Part shown: positions 44,070-51,237 of the stretch, in pieces
Position numbering within the stretch: the first letter of the stretch is position 1
Layout: every line of letters starts with the position of its first letter
NCBI GenBank assembly: GCA_026388515.1
Contig: JAPLJO010000126.1
Coordinates: 1-53,563 of the forward strand
Reading direction: 5' to 3'
DNA: 53,563 bases
DNA from: Deltaproteobacteria bacterium
Lineage (GTDB): Bacteria > Desulfobacterota > Syntrophia > Syntrophales > UBA2210
Program-made: the position numbers and the translations under genes
Notes under the pieces: model-generated
What the model was told of the DNA's origin: nothing
The model's input: the letters and a program-made list of their open reading frames with translations, nothing else
Database searches by the model: none

Positions 44070-44711
44070 ATGGCACAGAGCAGGGTTTCATTCTCACGGA
44101 TTTGCATCATCCCGATGCTGGCGGGGGCGGCGGCCTTGCTTCTGGCGGTCTTGGCGGCGCCAATGCCGGCACATGCCGATATCTACATGTACCAGGACGA
44201 GGAAGGCATCATGCATATGACCAACGTGCCCGACTCGAATAAATACAAGCTGTTCATGCGTGAGCCGCGGCCGAAATCGAAGCGGGGGAGTGGGAGTTCG
44301 TCCGGCGATGTCCGCCTCTATGACGGCATGATCAGCGAAGCGGCGAAACTCTACGAGCTTGAGGTGTCCCTGATAAAGGCGGTCATGAAAGTGGAGTCCA
44401 ATTTCAATCCCAATGCCGTCTCGGTGAAGGGGGCGAAGGGGCTCATGCAGATTATGCCGCAGAATTACGATTCCCTCGATATCAGAAACCCATTCGACCC
44501 GCACGAGAATATCATGGGGGGCGTGAAGTACCTGAAACAGCTTCTGGAGCGTTACGAGGGCAGGAAGCACTTGGCGCTGGCGGCCTATAATTGCGGTCCC
44601 GATACGGTGGACCGCTACCGCACCATCCCGCCGATTGATGAGACGGAACAGTACGTAAAAAAAGTTCTCGAATATTATAAGGTCTACAAGGCAAAAGGAA
44701 TCTCGACCTGA
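44070..44711 (+). CDS. Lytic murein transglycosylase, Slt family with DUF4124 lead
   Basis: A 213-residue exported protein; ATG 44070 follows AAGGGGA. Signal peptide residues 1-33 (ending MPAHA), then a DUF4124-like segment (DIYMYQDEEGIMHMTNVPD), then the SLT domain from about 95: VSLIKAVMKVESNFNPNAVS with the catalytic Glu, GAKGLMQIMP, FDPHENIMGGVKYLKQLL and LAAYNCGP. It cleaves peptidoglycan glycan strands in the periplasm. It lies 16 bases after the cysteine fusion, probably co-transcribed. Confidence 0.92.
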   Translation: MAQSRVSFSRICIIPMLAGAAALLLAVLAAPMPAHADIYMYQDEEGIMHMTNVPDSNKYKLFMREPRPKSKRGSGSSSGDVRLYDGMISEAAKLYELEVSLIKAVMKVESNFNPNAVSVKGAKGLMQIMPQNYDSLDIRNPFDPHENIMGGVKYLKQLLERYEGRKHLALAAYNCGPDTVDRYRTIPPIDETEQYVKKVLEYYKVYKAKGIST

Positions 44712-44729
44712 ACTGCGTGATCCGATAGT

Positions 44730-44780
44730 CCTTCCTGAAGTCTTGCGTTACGTTATTCTTTGATTGATGCAGACTTTCTA
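44730..44780 (+). repeat. Diverged direct repeat, left copy
   Basis: This 51-base stretch aligns without gaps to 45635-45685, about 70 percent identical by eye, with the first ten bases CCTTCCTGAA and the block TTGATT-ATGCA conserved. The two copies flank the unexplained ORF at 44990. A partial similarity (CTTTCTGAAGTCTTG) also occurs at about 51044-51058. Confidence 0.45.
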
Positions 44781-44989
44781 TCAGCAATCATAAATCATGT
44801 ATGCTTTTGACTTTGTCATATCGGCATGAGATAGTGCAGTCAGCTCATAACATTCATAAGGTTTTTTCTTAAACTGCCCTAAGGGGGCATCAACTTTTAC
44901 GGTAATAATGGAGGTCATTACCTTACTTTGCTTCAGCTGATACCGGAATTGAAGAATTCAACACAGCCTTAATTCAGTCAAATAAGGAG

Positions 44990-45562
44990 GTGACACTCGA
45001 AGATACCTACGCTATGGCATATGGAAAAAGTCTCGCCGAAGCGGGACCCACCGGCGACACGGGACAGATATTCGTTGCCATGAAAGATGCCACAGGGTTC
45101 TTCCAGAAGGTATTACAAGGGCATGGAATACCTAATGCGGATAAATATATTATAGCCAGTGTCGATACGGCGAATGAAGATGGATACACCCTTTTTGCTT
45201 TTGTTTATAGACCGTATGATACTATCACTATTATCGATAAATACGACAGAACAACTCGAAAAACACTAACGAAAGAAGACCGTTCCTTTTATGACCCTTA
45301 TAGGACCGACGTAGATGGACGTTCTATAGATACGATAGTTGACTGGGCCGGGCTACCTATACGTTCCTATGATAAGCAAAAGAATCAGGCCATCATGCTG
45401 ACACTGGCAGCCAATAGGGTATTAGAAAGGGCTACGAGAGATGATTATTGGCAGGCTGAACAGCGCTGGCTTGATGGTCAATTTGGTGCTGTATGCAGTG
45501 AACAAGATCAGAAAACCTGCAGTATTCTTGGCATTAAGAAGGGATTCATGAAAGAGTACTAA
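44990..45562 (+). CDS. Unknown protein, probably 5'-truncated or frameshifted
   Basis: I do not recognise this 190-residue product. The listed GTG start is doubtful: the only ribosome-binding-like run, AAGGAGG, overlaps it. The same frame is open back to 44909 and reads smoothly (PYFASADTGIEEFNTALIQS), like the end of a signal peptide and a mature N-terminus, but no start codon exists there because a stop (44906-44908) cuts it off. So the gene seems to have lost its true 5' end. The body has GPTGDTGQIFVAMKDATGFF, IIASVDTANEDGYTLFAFVYRP and a C-terminal pair of cysteines (CSEQDQKTC). It lies between two copies of a diverged repeat, alone on its transcript. Confidence 0.5.
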   Translation: MTLEDTYAMAYGKSLAEAGPTGDTGQIFVAMKDATGFFQKVLQGHGIPNADKYIIASVDTANEDGYTLFAFVYRPYDTITIIDKYDRTTRKTLTKEDRSFYDPYRTDVDGRSIDTIVDWAGLPIRSYDKQKNQAIMLTLAANRVLERATRDDYWQAEQRWLDGQFGAVCSEQDQKTCSILGIKKGFMKEY

Positions 45563-45634
45563 TGATTTTATAATCGTCAAATCTTGATAGTTAAGCCTCC
45601 TATATAGATAGCAGTTTGTCGATTACGCTCCGTT

Positions 45635-45685
45635 CCTTCCTGAAATCGTTCGTCACTACCATTTTTGATTTATGCAAGCTTTCAA
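45635..45685 (+). repeat. Diverged direct repeat, right copy
   Basis: Counterpart of 44730-44780, same length and orientation. Together they bracket the truncated ORF, as remains of an inserted or duplicated segment might. Confidence 0.45.
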
Positions 45686-45708
45686 ACCGTAATAAACGGT
45701 AAAATTCT

Positions 45709-45730
45709 TACTTGACATGTAATACAAGTA
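45709..45730 (+). promoter_or_regulatory. Inverted repeat overlapping a TTGACA box
   Basis: TACTTG (45709-45714) and CAAGTA (45725-45730) are exact inverted repeats ten bases apart and overlap TTGACA at 45712-45717. MarR proteins bind dyads of this size, and the marR gene starts about 230 bases downstream. No clear -10 box is visible, so the promoter role is tentative. Confidence 0.4.
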
Positions 45731-45957
45731 TCGGAGGCAGGTCACCTGCTCGCCGCATCATTATTGCGAACTGTTTCGGCCTATCGGGCGCTCGATTCAA
45801 ACAATCAACCCAAGCAAGACACATTGCTAATCATACACCCCGTGACACTGCCGATTGTAATAATCTGTCATTGATGAATAGTAACTTGATAAAGGGGCTT
45901 GACAATAAAGCCTGAATAATACATGGTATGCCAAATATCCGTGGTGAGGATACTTGT

Positions 45958-46389
45958 ATGCCAGATAAATATGATGCACGGTCACATATCTGTTTTAACC
46001 TCGGCAGGGTCATGCGAAAGGTCTATGAACACTACCAGGTGCAACTGTCATCCTTCGGAATAACCCCGCCGCAGTATTTTGTGTTCAATGCCCTTTGGAT
46101 GGGAGATGGCATAACTATCGGAGAGCTGTGCGATCGCGTATCACTGGATAGTTCCACGATCACGGGCATTATCGACCGGCTGGAAAAGAGCGGGTATGTT
46201 GAACGGAGACCCAATCCGGAGGATAGACGATCGGCAATGGTCTATCTCACTGCAGAGGCAAGAAAAGTAGGCCCTAAACTTCTTAAATATGCCGATGAAC
46301 TGGACGCTGAAATGCGAAAAAGATTCTCCGCCAAGGACATGAAAGTATTCGAGACAATTCTCAGGGAACTCGGTGAACCCCAAAAGTAA
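45958..46389 (+). CDS. MarR family transcriptional regulator
   Basis: A 143-residue winged-helix protein; ATG 45958 has GTGAGG eight bases before it, while an in-frame ATG at 45928 has none. The DNA-binding domain is typical: GITPPQYFVFNALWMGDGITIGELCDRVSLDSSTITGIIDRLEKSGYVERRPNPEDRRSAMVYLT (split here only for description, about residues 29-93), with the DxRS wing motif at EDRRSAMV. MarR proteins respond to small ligands or oxidation. One Cys lies in the DNA-binding domain and one near the N-terminus. It heads the run of iron-sulfur genes, which it probably regulates. Confidence 0.9.
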   Translation: MPDKYDARSHICFNLGRVMRKVYEHYQVQLSSFGITPPQYFVFNALWMGDGITIGELCDRVSLDSSTITGIIDRLEKSGYVERRPNPEDRRSAMVYLTAEARKVGPKLLKYADELDAEMRKRFSAKDMKVFETILRELGEPQK

Positions 46390-46426
46390 CCGTCATTAAT
46401 ATATTGCGGGACTTGAGGAACTACTC

Positions 46427-47614
46427 ATGGCACACAGAGATGATACATCTATTTCGGTTGAAGATAAAAAAGAAATCTACCGGGCATTTATTGAATGGAT
46501 GAAAAATGGCTGGTACGGGGTACCCGAGTCAGATGAAGTAGAACCCCTGATGATGGCACGTTACTCTCCGGAAGAAGCTACCTTGCTCACCGGGTTCCCT
46601 TTCGCGCCAATGAGCCTGGACGAATTATCGCAATTGAAAAAGATACCCGCATTGGAGCTTGAGCACAAGCTCGTGGAACTCGCGAGAAAAGGGATTGTGT
46701 ACCGTTACGTGAACAAGAACACTGTATTCTATAGCCTCCATGATACCTTTTCAATGCTGCGCACACTCGGTTGGCAGGGTAAAACCGACGACTATACCAG
46801 GACAGTAAGCCCCATCCTCAACAGATACTGTGCGACAGGGTTCTTGTCTCCCTGGAAATTAACAACACATCAGGCGTTACGTGTGCTGCCCATTGAAAGT
46901 ACCATAAAAGACGGACGCCAAGTGATTCCCTATGAGGAAGTCACCAAGATCCTGGATAATGTTACGTACTTCACCGTAAGCCCCTGCCCCTGTGCACATC
47001 GCAATAATCTTGATTCTGAGCGCCATGACTGCACCTATCCTATTGAACGATGTCTCCATTTCGGCCGATTGGGTCATTATATTGTTGAGCAGGGCATGGG
47101 ACGTGAAATAACCCGTCAGGAAACAGAGGAACTATTACGTAAGTGTGAAGAATTGGGACTGGTACACGCCATCTCAAACCAGCAGGAAAATCCCGATACC
47201 CTCTGCAACTGTTGCCCGTGCTGCTGCATGTGGTTTGAAGCCTACCACAAGCTCGATCATCCCATGAGTATGTCGCCCTCTCATTACCGGGCACATACCG
47301 GCGACACGACGTGCACGGGCTGTGGCCTCTGTGTCAAACGGTGTCCTATGAAAGCGATTCAATTAAAAGAGATGCCCGAAGCGAAGGGTCGGAAGACCGT
47401 CGTGACGGAGGAGAAAAAAGGAACCCGGACGTTGACAAACAAATTAGGCAAGGTGGCTGAAGTCACCACGGAGAGATGTATCGGATGTGGTGTATGTGTC
47501 CATAAATGTCCGAGCGGATCATTATCGCTCACACAATCAGAATCGGTTCAGGACCCGCCAAAAACCATTCGTGACTGGGCAATTCAATTTATGACGGACT
47601 GCAGGAACTCATAA
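46427..47614 (+). CDS. Cysteine-rich iron-sulfur protein with winged-helix-like N-terminus (paralogue 1)
   Basis: A 395-residue soluble protein, 37 bases after marR. Residues about 45-110 look like a winged helix (YSPEEATLLTGFPF ... SLDELSQL). Then come cysteine motifs unlike plain ferredoxins: CPC at 187-189, two further Cys about 15-22 residues on, and the cluster CNCCPCCC at 260-267. The C-terminal part is a two-[4Fe-4S] ferredoxin: CTGCGLCVKRCP from 296 and CIGCGVCVHKCP from 351, with a 40-residue Lys-rich insertion between. I do not know a characterised homologue. It probably transfers electrons, perhaps to a partner enzyme, with an extra cluster or metal site in the middle domain. Its neighbour is a paralogue. 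Confidence 0.8.
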   Translation: MAHRDDTSISVEDKKEIYRAFIEWMKNGWYGVPESDEVEPLMMARYSPEEATLLTGFPFAPMSLDELSQLKKIPALELEHKLVELARKGIVYRYVNKNTVFYSLHDTFSMLRTLGWQGKTDDYTRTVSPILNRYCATGFLSPWKLTTHQALRVLPIESTIKDGRQVIPYEEVTKILDNVTYFTVSPCPCAHRNNLDSERHDCTYPIERCLHFGRLGHYIVEQGMGREITRQETEELLRKCEELGLVHAISNQQENPDTLCNCCPCCCMWFEAYHKLDHPMSMSPSHYRAHTGDTTCTGCGLCVKRCPMKAIQLKEMPEAKGRKTVVTEEKKGTRTLTNKLGKVAEVTTERCIGCGVCVHKCPSGSLSLTQSESVQDPPKTIRDWAIQFMTDCRNS

Positions 47615-47640
47615 ATTATTATCTTGAGGAGGATTAAAGT

Positions 47641-48720
47641 ATGTCGACTGAAATTTACCAGGAATTTTGTGATATTATGAAGAAACGGGGCGGGATGTAC
47701 CCCGGTGCGGATATCCCGGAGTTCTATCCTCTCGTTAAGGAACTGTTCACGCCGGAAGAGGCAGCCGTCAGTATTGCCCTGGACCTGGGATTCAGCCCCG
47801 CGAGTGATGTCGCCACAAAAATGGGAAAGGGCGCGAAAGAAGTGGAGGACATGCTCGAAGCAATGGCATACAAAGGCCTCTGCATATCCGCAGACCTGGG
47901 TGGTACTATTTATTACGGAGGTCCTCCCTTTGTCCCCGGCATCTTTGAATTTCAGTTCATGCGGGGAACAAAAACCGAAAAAGATAAGAAACTGGCAAAA
48001 CTCATCCATGCGTACAAGGCGGCATACAGGGTAGCCTATCCCCCCAAGCCGCCGAGTTTTCCGCAGGCCAGAGTCATCACCATCGACAAGGCCGTCAAAG
48101 CGGATAACATGGTATATCCCTATAATCAGGTTGCCCATTATATCGAGACTAATGATCCTTTGGCCGTCTGTACCTGCTTCTGCCGCCATGAAGCCAAACT
48201 GATTGATGAAAAAGATGACTGCAAGGTGCCTGATGAATCCTGCATGATGTTCGGTACCGCGGCCCAGTTTGTGATTGACAGAAAAATAGGCCGAAAAATC
48301 ACTAAAGAGGAAGCTCTGAAGATTCTGAAAGATACTGAGGATGCCGGTTTGGTCCATGCCGGAATCAATAAGCAGAAGCTCGATTTCCTCTGCAACTGCT
48401 GCAGGTGTCATTGCATGATCCTAAAAACAGCCCTGGCGTATCCAAAGCCCGGAGAAGAACTTGCTTCCGGATTTCAACCGGTCTGGGATGCGGAGTTTTG
48501 TAGTGGCTGTGAAACTTGTGTCGATCGATGCCCAATGACGGCACTTACGTCGGGTGAAGAGAATGTGCCGGTGCTGAATCTGGATCGATGTATTGGATGT
48601 GGTGTGTGCTTAACCGGTTGTCCTATGGAGGCAATAAGCCTGGAAATGAGACCCGGAACCATCGTGCCACCTGTTGACGATGCGGCCTCGCGTGAAGCCA
48701 TGCGAGCGGGACGAGTGTAA
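47641..48720 (+). CDS. Cysteine-rich iron-sulfur protein (paralogue 2)
   Basis: A 359-residue protein with a strong GAGGAGG site. It keeps the same plan as its upstream neighbour: a winged-helix-like N-terminal part (LFTPEEAAVSIALDLGFSPASDVATKMG), a middle C-x-C-x-C (CTCFCRHE), DDCKVPDESCMMFG, NCCRCHCM, and a C-terminal ferredoxin (CSGCETCVDRCP and CIGCGVCLTGCP). Sequence divergence between the two is large, so this is an old duplication with separate roles, perhaps a heterodimer. No membrane segment or flavin motif is visible. Confidence 0.8.
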   Translation: MSTEIYQEFCDIMKKRGGMYPGADIPEFYPLVKELFTPEEAAVSIALDLGFSPASDVATKMGKGAKEVEDMLEAMAYKGLCISADLGGTIYYGGPPFVPGIFEFQFMRGTKTEKDKKLAKLIHAYKAAYRVAYPPKPPSFPQARVITIDKAVKADNMVYPYNQVAHYIETNDPLAVCTCFCRHEAKLIDEKDDCKVPDESCMMFGTAAQFVIDRKIGRKITKEEALKILKDTEDAGLVHAGINKQKLDFLCNCCRCHCMILKTALAYPKPGEELASGFQPVWDAEFCSGCETCVDRCPMTALTSGEENVPVLNLDRCIGCGVCLTGCPMEAISLEMRPGTIVPPVDDAASREAMRAGRV

Positions 48721-48740
48721 TTTATAAAAAGGAACGATGA

Positions 48741-49208
48741 ATGACACACTCTGATAATGGTCCGGGTATACTATTCCCGCCTCCCCTCAATTATTTCATC
48801 GGGTTTCTCTTTGCCTACGCCATGAATAGATTTTACCCGATCCCCATGGTTGGTCCTCCGCTGTCGATTGTTCTGGCACTGATCGCTGTCACACCTTCGG
48901 CAGTTCTTGGACTCTGGAGCCTGCTGGAATTCTGGCGCGCCAGGACCAATTTCTTGCCTCATAAACCGTCTTCGTCCCTTGTTATCGTTGGCCCCTATCG
49001 CGTCACCAGAAATCCCATGTATCTCTCCCTCGCCTTACTCTATGTCAGTTTTGGATTTTTGCTGAGTATAGCCTGGACATTTATTATCCTGCCGATGGTT
49101 ATATTCATTATGAATGTGTACGTGATCAGACGAGAAGAATCATATCTTGAATCCAGATTCGGTGAACAGTATCGGGCTTACACACAGCAGGTACACCGCT
49201 GGCTGTAA
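48741..49208 (+). CDS. Membrane methyltransferase of the isoprenylcysteine carboxyl methyltransferase-like family (second member)
   Basis: A 155-residue protein with AAGGAACGATGA before its ATG. It has three or four membrane helices and the family block VGPYRVTRNPMYLSLALLY (about residues 77-95), then EESYLESRFGEQYRAYTQQVHRWL. It would use S-adenosylmethionine at the membrane face; the substrate is unknown. It follows the iron-sulfur pair by 20 bases, so it is in the same transcript. A thiol or carboxyl substrate would suit a sulfur-related cluster, but that is a guess. Confidence 0.8.
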   Translation: MTHSDNGPGILFPPPLNYFIGFLFAYAMNRFYPIPMVGPPLSIVLALIAVTPSAVLGLWSLLEFWRARTNFLPHKPSSSLVIVGPYRVTRNPMYLSLALLYVSFGFLLSIAWTFIILPMVIFIMNVYVIRREESYLESRFGEQYRAYTQQVHRWL

Positions 49209-49257
49209 TGTGATTGACAATCCATGAATGGTCATATCCTTATTTATCAAAGGAATA

Positions 49258-49932
49258 ATGGATAGAGTTCAAACGCTCCTAAAACGTATTAAGGATAAGC
49301 GAAGCAAGCAGGTTGTGTTCTTGTCGCATTGTATTCTGAACGAGAATACACGATACCTTGGTGGGGCTTGTACGGGATGCTTTGTCCCGGAGATAATGGA
49401 TAGTGTCTTTAAGAATAATTTAGGTGTTGTCCAAATGCCCTGCCCGGAACAGCACGCCTGGGGAGGTGTCAATAAGAGGATGCTGCTCCTCGCTTATGGT
49501 GCAAAAGGGACAATTTTATATAATTTTCGATATATCATCATCCCGGCACTACTGTTGTATACAAGAGTCATTTATCGATGGATAGCTCGGAAAAAAGCAA
49601 GAGAGATACAAGATTACATTAATTCAGGCTACTCGGTTACTGCAATAGTTGGCATTGATGGATCTCCTTCGTGTGGTGTGAATACGACTCTGGATTTCTG
49701 GAAGGCGTTCGAGGTGCTTGCTGAAATTAACGTGAATTCCGTTACGTTAGAAGATGCAAATGCTGTGGTCACAAAATGTCTGACAGATGGACAAGGGCTT
49801 TTTACGATTGCATTACAAGACGAGCTAAGAAAGCGACACATATCTATTCCCTATCTCGCGCATGATTTGATTGCTGAAATTAAAGGGAATAAATCTGATC
49901 TGGGTTTCCCTTCTCAGACTTTTCTCCGCTAA
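49258..49932 (+). CDS. TudS-like putative desulfidase
   Basis: A 224-residue protein. I prefer ATG 49258 (AAAGGA just before it) to ATG 49228, which has no such site. The pattern FLSHCILNENTRY, GACTGC, MPCPEQHAWGG and GIDGSPSCGVN matches the TudS/DUF523-related family; relatives use a [4Fe-4S] cluster to remove sulfur from thiolated compounds such as thiouracil. Candidate ligands are C25, C38, C41, C62 and C139. A hydrophobic stretch (about residues 90-112, IIIPALLLYTRVIYRWIA) could anchor it to the membrane. Family likely, substrate unknown. Confidence 0.72.
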   Translation: MDRVQTLLKRIKDKRSKQVVFLSHCILNENTRYLGGACTGCFVPEIMDSVFKNNLGVVQMPCPEQHAWGGVNKRMLLLAYGAKGTILYNFRYIIIPALLLYTRVIYRWIARKKAREIQDYINSGYSVTAIVGIDGSPSCGVNTTLDFWKAFEVLAEINVNSVTLEDANAVVTKCLTDGQGLFTIALQDELRKRHISIPYLAHDLIAEIKGNKSDLGFPSQTFLR

Positions 49933-50068
49933 TATTCTAAATCAATTCCCTGACATTTATTAGGAATTGTAGATGGAAAACGATAGAAATTTGTTTTGAA
50001 TTCAAAAGACTTTTGTATTGGAAAAATCAGGTATGAAAATGCAATGGAAGTATTATGTTAGTAATTAG

Positions 50069-50074
50069 TATAAT
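50069..50074 (+). promoter_or_regulatory. Possible -10 box for the selenoprotein gene
   Basis: TATAAT lies 45 bases before the start codon in an AT-rich region (49933-50118). No matching -35 box of good quality is present, so this is tentative. Confidence 0.3.
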
Positions 50075-50118
50075 CTATCTGATGAGTAATATCGAATTAA
50101 CTAAAAGGGGAAAATCAT

Positions 50119-50607
50119 ATGGCACGCTTACAGGAGAAAATACTTGATACAGGAGATATTTTTCCGTCATTCGAATTTAATACAACGGAAGGGAATCAGA
50201 TAATACTACCGCGCGATTTCGATAGTAGATGGAGTGTAGTATTCACACTTCGCGGCTACTGGTGACCATTCTGCCGTCAACAGGTGGTTGACTTTGAAGG
50301 CAGGATCGAGGAATTTAGCAAACTCAACATTCAGATTATGACTGCATCTGCCGATTCTCTGGAAGATGCCCGCAAAATGAAAGAGGAAAACAAACTATCG
50401 TTTAAAGTAGGCTGGGGACTTAACGCACAAGAAGTGTCAGCAAAAATAGGCGCATTTTTTGACGCCAAACGAAACTATGTCCAGCCTACGGGCTTTATCA
50501 TCAACCCAAGTGGAAAAATTATCATCGCCACCTACAGTACGGGAGCTATAGGACGTCTTACCGCTTCTGACACTTTGACGCTCATTGTGTATCTAATGAA
50601 CAGGTAA
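50119..50607 (+). CDS. UxxC selenoprotein of the peroxiredoxin/thioredoxin fold (TGA at 50263 read as selenocysteine)
   Basis: From ATG 50119 (AAGGGG eight bases before it) one frame runs to 50607, interrupted only by TGA at 50263-50265. Reading it as selenocysteine gives 162 residues with W48-U49-P50-F51-C52 in the context LRGYW-U-PFCRQQ. This is exactly where redoxin relatives carry the redox Cys of RGxWCPFC. Both sides belong to one fold: before the TGA, GDIFPSFEFNTTEGNQIIL; after it, VVDFEGRIEEFSKLNIQIMTASADS ... YVQPTGFIINPSGKII with the cis-Pro region. A SECIS hairpin follows the TGA (separate entry). It probably reduces peroxides or disulfides in the cytoplasm. Conventional annotation would start at ATG 50284 and lose the active site. 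Confidence 0.88.
50263..50303 (+). promoter_or_regulatory. Bacterial SECIS element
   Basis: Directly 3' of the TGA, GTCAAC (50276-50281) pairs perfectly with GTTGAC (50287-50292) around the loop AGGTG (50282-50286). The lower arms CTGCC (50271-50275) and GGCAG (50299-50303) also pair, leaving a six-base bulge on the 3' side. The loop begins 16 bases after the TGA. An apical AGGU in a small loop at this distance is what SelB recognises in E. coli fdhF-type elements. selA/B/C/D must be encoded elsewhere. Confidence 0.85.
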
Positions 50608-50696
50608 TGTGCGGAGCGATAGAAAGACCTCTAATTGTGCCTCCTTTTACGTTCACTCAAATGATGTTCCGCCCTGTCCAAGGGCGTCCAGATCAG

Positions 50697-50951
50697 TCAC
50701 TTGATGTGGATTTTGTTTTCTTGAGAAAGGAAGAGATTAGGAATCGCAGTGAGTTCACATCCAGGATTTGCCACAAGTCCTCCGATGAGAAACGAAATAC
50801 CCAAAAATGCCAGTGCGCCCGTGCCAATCGGTGTAAGGGTGTTCACACCGATAGCATAAATCAGCACAAGTGAACCGACACCAACAAGCACACGTGTCAC
50901 ACGTCCAAACAACAACGGCACTAGCCTATCCATGGCTCGTTTTTCTGTCAT
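50697..50951 (-). CDS. Small membrane protein, DUF2892-like
   Basis: An 84-residue protein with two hydrophobic helices (RVLVGVGSLVLIYAIGV and TGALAFLGISFLIGGLV) and a conserved-looking end ANPGCELTAIPNLFL. This resembles DUF2892/YgaP-type membrane domains, which often accompany rhodanese or sulfur-handling proteins. A single Cys follows the second helix. It is transcribed opposite to its neighbours; a small hairpin with six-base arms (around 50674-50690) beyond its stop may end the transcript. No strong ribosome binding sequence is visible. Confidence 0.6.
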   Translation of the reverse strand: MTEKRAMDRLVPLLFGRVTRVLVGVGSLVLIYAIGVNTLTPIGTGALAFLGISFLIGGLVANPGCELTAIPNLFLSQENKIHIK

Positions 50952-51237
50952 CGCTAATCCAGTTTTCTATTACACCTATTGATGGTTATATATTATTTTG
51001 CATATATTTAGCAAAATTGATTCTCGGAAGTTCCGTTTTCTTCTTTCTGAAGTCTTGTTTATCCTATTCTTCTTGTCCATAAGTATTTTAAGTAAATAGT
51101 CAAAAAATAGCAGAACTCAAACTTAACGTGTGGTACATAATATTTCTCTGAAAATTGGTTTTCATATTAAGACCACGCTTATAAATCTGTTTTGAAAGAA
51201 AAGAGAAATCCCAGGCGTGAGTAGGGGTAAAGTCGCT

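Larger units (their letters stand above)
45563..45957. other. Intergenic region before the MarR gene
   Basis: About 395 bases without a convincing gene. It holds the right copy of the diverged repeat (45635-45685), a dyad at 45709-45730, and a short palindrome GCAGGT-C-ACCTGC at 45737-45749. A 67-codon open frame at 45712-45915 has no protein-like features and I reject it. Confidence 0.5.

Noticed and set aside
45712-45915. 67-codon gene before marR
   Set aside because: It starts inside a regulatory-looking dyad, has no ribosome binding sequence and no protein-like pattern.
50284-50607. A 107-residue protein starting at ATG 50284
   Set aside because: It would begin in the middle of a redoxin fold, just after the active-site motif and inside the SECIS hairpin; the frame continues upstream through the TGA at 50263.
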